Below are positions 61,919 to 64,000 of a stretch of DNA of 64,000 nt, piece after piece; position 1 is the first letter of the stretch; each line of letters starts with the position of its first letter. The notes under the pieces were generated by a model, which was given only the letters and a program-made list of their open reading frames with translations, ran no database searches and was not told the origin of the DNA. A program made the translations under genes and the position numbers. The DNA is from Fluviibacter phosphoraccumulans (GTDB lineage Bacteria > Pseudomonadota > Gammaproteobacteria > Burkholderiales > Rhodocyclaceae): assembly GCF_016110345.1 (NCBI RefSeq), contig NZ_AP019011.1, forward strand, positions 1,178,001 through 1,242,000. The letters run 5' to 3'.

Positions 61919-62503
61919 ATGGCTTTTGAACTGCCCGCTCTACCGTTTGCAAAAGACGCGCTCGCCCCACACATGTCGGCCGAGACGTTTGACTACCACT
62001 ACGCCAAGCACCATCAGGCTTATGTGACCAACCTGAACAATCTGATTCCGGGTACCGAATACGAAGCGCTGAGCCTGGAAGACATCGTCAAGAAGGCACC
62101 AGCGGGTGGCGTGTACAACAACGCGGCTCAGGTCTGGAACCACACTTTCTTCTGGAACTGCCTGTCGCCAAACGGCGGCGGCGCACCGTCCGGTGCGCTG
62201 GCTGATGCCATCAACGCCAAATGGGGCTCGTTTGACGAGTTCAAAAAGGCGTTCCAAACTTCGGCCGTGGGCAACTTCGGTTCAGGCTGGACCTGGCTGG
62301 TTAAAAAGGCGGACGGCAGCGTCGACATCGTTAACATGGGCGCTGCTGGCACCCCGCTGACCACTGGCGACAAAGCCCTGCTCTGCGTTGATGTTTGGGA
62401 GCATGCCTACTACATCGATTACCGCAATATGCGTCCAAAGTTTGTTGAAACGTTCCTCGACAAACTGGCCAACTGGAAGTTTGCGGAAGCGAATTTCGCC
62501 TGA
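61919..62503 (+). CDS. sodB: Superoxide dismutase (Fe type)
   Basis: 194 residues, cytoplasmic (no signal). Metal ligands His27 (HYAKHHQAY), His75 (VWNHTFFW), Asp158 and His162 (DVWEHAYY). NAAQVWNHTFFWNCLSP with the active-site Gln in the N-terminal half favours iron over manganese. ATG at 61919 with GGAG upstream. Terminated by a strong hairpin. Confidence 0.97.
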   Translation: MAFELPALPFAKDALAPHMSAETFDYHYAKHHQAYVTNLNNLIPGTEYEALSLEDIVKKAPAGGVYNNAAQVWNHTFFWNCLSPNGGGAPSGALADAINAKWGSFDEFKKAFQTSAVGNFGSGWTWLVKKADGSVDIVNMGAAGTPLTTGDKALLCVDVWEHAYYIDYRNMRPKFVETFLDKLANWKFAEANFA

Positions 62504-62522
62504 GCGATTCAGTCAGCCTTGT

Positions 62523-62556
62523 AAAAAACCCGGGTCAGTTCAGACCCGGGTTTTTT
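62523..62556. terminator. Bidirectional terminator between sodB and acyltransferase
   Basis: AAAAAACCCGGGTC (62523-62536) pairs perfectly with GACCCGGGTTTTTT (62543-62556), six-base loop, T-runs on both strands. Confidence 0.93.
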
Positions 62557-62558
62557 AT

Positions 62559-63416
62559 TTAAGCAACGGGCTGTTTATACCGGTTGTAACCCCAGAGGTA
62601 CTGCGTAGGCGCCAGGCGAATCATGGCTTCCATAGCGCTATTCATTTGTGTGGCCGCCTGCACCGGGTCTTCGGACAAGGGTTCATGCATGGGCGCAATG
62701 TGCATCTTATAGCCCTTGCCAATGCCTAAACGTTCTACCCCTAAGACAAAAATCTTAGCACCGGTCAGGCTTTGTAGTCGCTGCACCAAGGTCATGGTGT
62801 AAGCCGGCCGCCCGAAGAACGGCGCCCAAACACCCTCACCCAATACCGGCACCTGATCGGGCAATATGCCCACGGTTTGCCCTTTGAGCAACGTCCTGAC
62901 CAGAGAGCGGACACCACTCTGATTGGCCGGTGCCATTTTAAGTGTCGGACGCGTGCGCATGTTCACAATCCAGTCACGCAACCACGCCATTCGCGGTGGA
63001 CGGAATAACACGGTAGATGGGTGATGCGAGCTATAAACGGGGCCCAATAATTCAAAGCACCCCATGTGTGGCGACAGCAAGATCACGCCTTTGCCCGCTG
63101 CCAACGCCTGTTCAAACAAATGCCAATCGGCTGGCGCCACGTTTCGGTTCAATGCACGGTCGTTACGCCGCACCCACCAGTAAGGCATTTCCAGAAACAT
63201 CTGCCCTACCGACAGCATGGCCGCTCGCTGCATCTGAAGCGTTGCCTGCGGAAACGCACGTAAAAAGTTTTCGTTGGAGCGGCGCTTGAAGGACCCTGCG
63301 ACTAACCAAGCAATCCAGCCAGCCCCTTGTCCCAGGGTTTGCAGTACACACAATGGCAGCAATGCCAGACTTCTAAAAACACAAGATGCCACTAAAGGCA
63401 TTACACGATTCGACAT
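62559..63416 (-). CDS. LpxL/HtrB-type lipid A acyltransferase
   Basis: About 285 residues from ATG at 63414-63416; the frame is open 19 codons more to a GTG. An N-terminal hydrophobic anchor (ALLPLCVLQTLGQGAGWIAWL in parts), the catalytic HX4E motif in SPHMGCFELLG, then GILPDQVP and GVWAPFFGRPAYTM. Expected to add secondary acyl chains from acyl-ACP to lipid A precursors. Whether it is the LpxL or LpxM step is not decidable here. Confidence 0.9.
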   Translation of the reverse strand: MSNRVMPLVASCVFRSLALLPLCVLQTLGQGAGWIAWLVAGSFKRRSNENFLRAFPQATLQMQRAAMLSVGQMFLEMPYWWVRRNDRALNRNVAPADWHLFEQALAAGKGVILLSPHMGCFELLGPVYSSHHPSTVLFRPPRMAWLRDWIVNMRTRPTLKMAPANQSGVRSLVRTLLKGQTVGILPDQVPVLGEGVWAPFFGRPAYTMTLVQRLQSLTGAKIFVLGVERLGIGKGYKMHIAPMHEPLSEDPVQAATQMNSAMEAMIRLAPTQYLWGYNRYKQPVA

Positions 63417-63516
63417 ACACACGCCTATAAACACTACAAAGACGCGCGTTCTTACCGACCTTCCACTCGCCACTCACCATAACGAACCTTAGCACGTTAT
63501 GACCTGCCGCCCACGA

Positions 63517-64000
63517 CTACCCGATACAAAAGACTTCTGTGACCTGAACGGATTGCTCGGGATTTCTCGACTGACTGAAGACCGCACGCCGGGCCCAAAC
63601 TCGGTCGGGAGTACGCCCACCTAGCTGGACTCTGGTTAAGCGATAGAGGGGATGTCGTTTATCTAAAAACGCCCATTCACGCTGACAACGAACAAAACCA
63701 CGGCGCGCAAACAGCAAGCTCCCCAGCGCCTGCTTACCCAGTTTATTGAACATAACGGACAACACACCGCGCGGAAGTGCCGGTAGCACCGAGTGCGCAA
63801 CCACCAGCGGCTTCTCATCGTCGGCCGACAGTACAACGGCTCTGACGACGGCCAGTGGCAAGCGCCCGGAACCTTCGTCGTTATAGGGTTGACCCAGTGC
63901 TTGATGCAATACGCGGACATTGATTTTACCAAAATGGCGTTGCAAGCGTCGCGTCAGCGAACCGGATTCCAGTAGCCAAGGACGTAAATGCACCGGCGGC
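63517..64000 (-). CDS. ubiC: Chorismate lyase UbiC (5' end beyond window)
   Basis: Chorismate to 4-hydroxybenzoate and pyruvate, first step of ubiquinone synthesis. The frame is open to the window edge, so the start is missing. Visible parts are WLLESGSLTRRLQRHFG near the N-terminus, an arginine-rich middle (VVRAVVLSADDEKPLVVAHSVLP in part), LGSLLFAR and the C-terminal RRAVFSQ...VTEVFC. The pattern (W-L-x-x-GSLT, ARSV/AHSVLP, LG-LLF) is the UbiC fold. It lies 100 bp upstream of the acyltransferase on the same strand. Confidence 0.88.
   Translation of the reverse strand, partial: PPVHLRPWLLESGSLTRRLQRHFGKINVRVLHQALGQPYNDEGSGRLPLAVVRAVVLSADDEKPLVVAHSVLPALPRGVLSVMFNKLGKQALGSLLFARRGFVRCQREWAFLDKRHPLYRLTRVQLGGRTPDRVWARRAVFSQSRNPEQSVQVTEVFCIG

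Overview
The window is a continuous piece of a bacterial chromosome, densely coded on both strands, with roughly balanced to slightly GC-rich composition. Gene content and order point to a betaproteobacterium of the order Burkholderiales: ppk1 tail-to-tail with relA, trxA-rho-rpmE, rpfE-recJ, argD-argF-argG with DUF3579 and rpsT nearby, kdsB-adk next to trm112-lpxK-exbD-exbB, and lolC-lolD with a single permease gene. The genus cannot be fixed from sequence reading alone. I see no rRNA, tRNA, CRISPR array, prophage or insertion sequence.

Layout. 1-9 kb: 3' end of ppk1, then a minus-strand block lolC-lolD-comEC-alpha/beta hydrolase-relA. 8.4-11.2 kb: rpfE-like gene and recJ. 11.2-11.9 kb: a ccdAB toxin-antitoxin pair between recJ and htpG, with its own promoter and a near-palindromic operator. 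11.9-14.4 kb: htpG (heat-shock-type promoter) and greB. 14.6-20 kb: fabI, a MaoC/phosphotransacetylase fusion, CBS protein, fdxA, trxA, rho, rpmE. 20-26.7 kb: membrane glycosyltransferase, orn, M48 protease, rsgA, ompR-envZ. 26.7-34.2 kb: thiolase, CobD/CbiB-like protein, nudL, yajQ, ppnP, DUF2788, argG, argF, argD, most of them spaced like one operon. 34.4-39.9 kb: DUF3579, rpsT, murJ, PEBP protein, PPK2, CNNM/CBS protein. 39.9-46.3 kb: a czcCBA-type heavy-metal RND efflux operon ending in a divergent PII-like gene. 47-55 kb: a sulfur block with persulfide dioxygenase-like hydrolase, TauE/SafE exporter, cysB, cysA, cysW, cysT and two different sulfate-binding proteins. 55-60 kb: unusual phosphofructokinase, adk, kdsB, trm112, lpxK, exbD, exbB. 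60.2-60.6 kb: the only long gene-free stretch, holding three DnaA-box-like sites and several palindromes. 60.6-64 kb: xseA, sodB, an LpxL-type acyltransferase and the 3' part of ubiC.

Working together: the sulfur block joins sulfate uptake, its likely regulator CysB and sulfane-sulfur/sulfite disposal. The adk-kdsB-trm112-lpxK-exbD-exbB group serves lipid A/Kdo synthesis and energised envelope transport. PPK1, RelA and PPK2 link polyphosphate and (p)ppGpp.

No clearly new multi-gene system is evident. The oddities most worth following are: an ArgG with a histone-H1-like Lys/Ala tail; a phosphofructokinase of the PPi clade with an ATP-type glycine in the donor pocket; a MaoC-Pta fusion lacking the hydratase histidine; a PII-like protein without uridylylation tyrosine or ATP-binding basic residues at the end of the metal-efflux operon; a CzcB with a large cytoplasmic N-terminal extension; a divergent sulfate-binding paralogue; and the DnaA-box cluster upstream of exbB and xseA.
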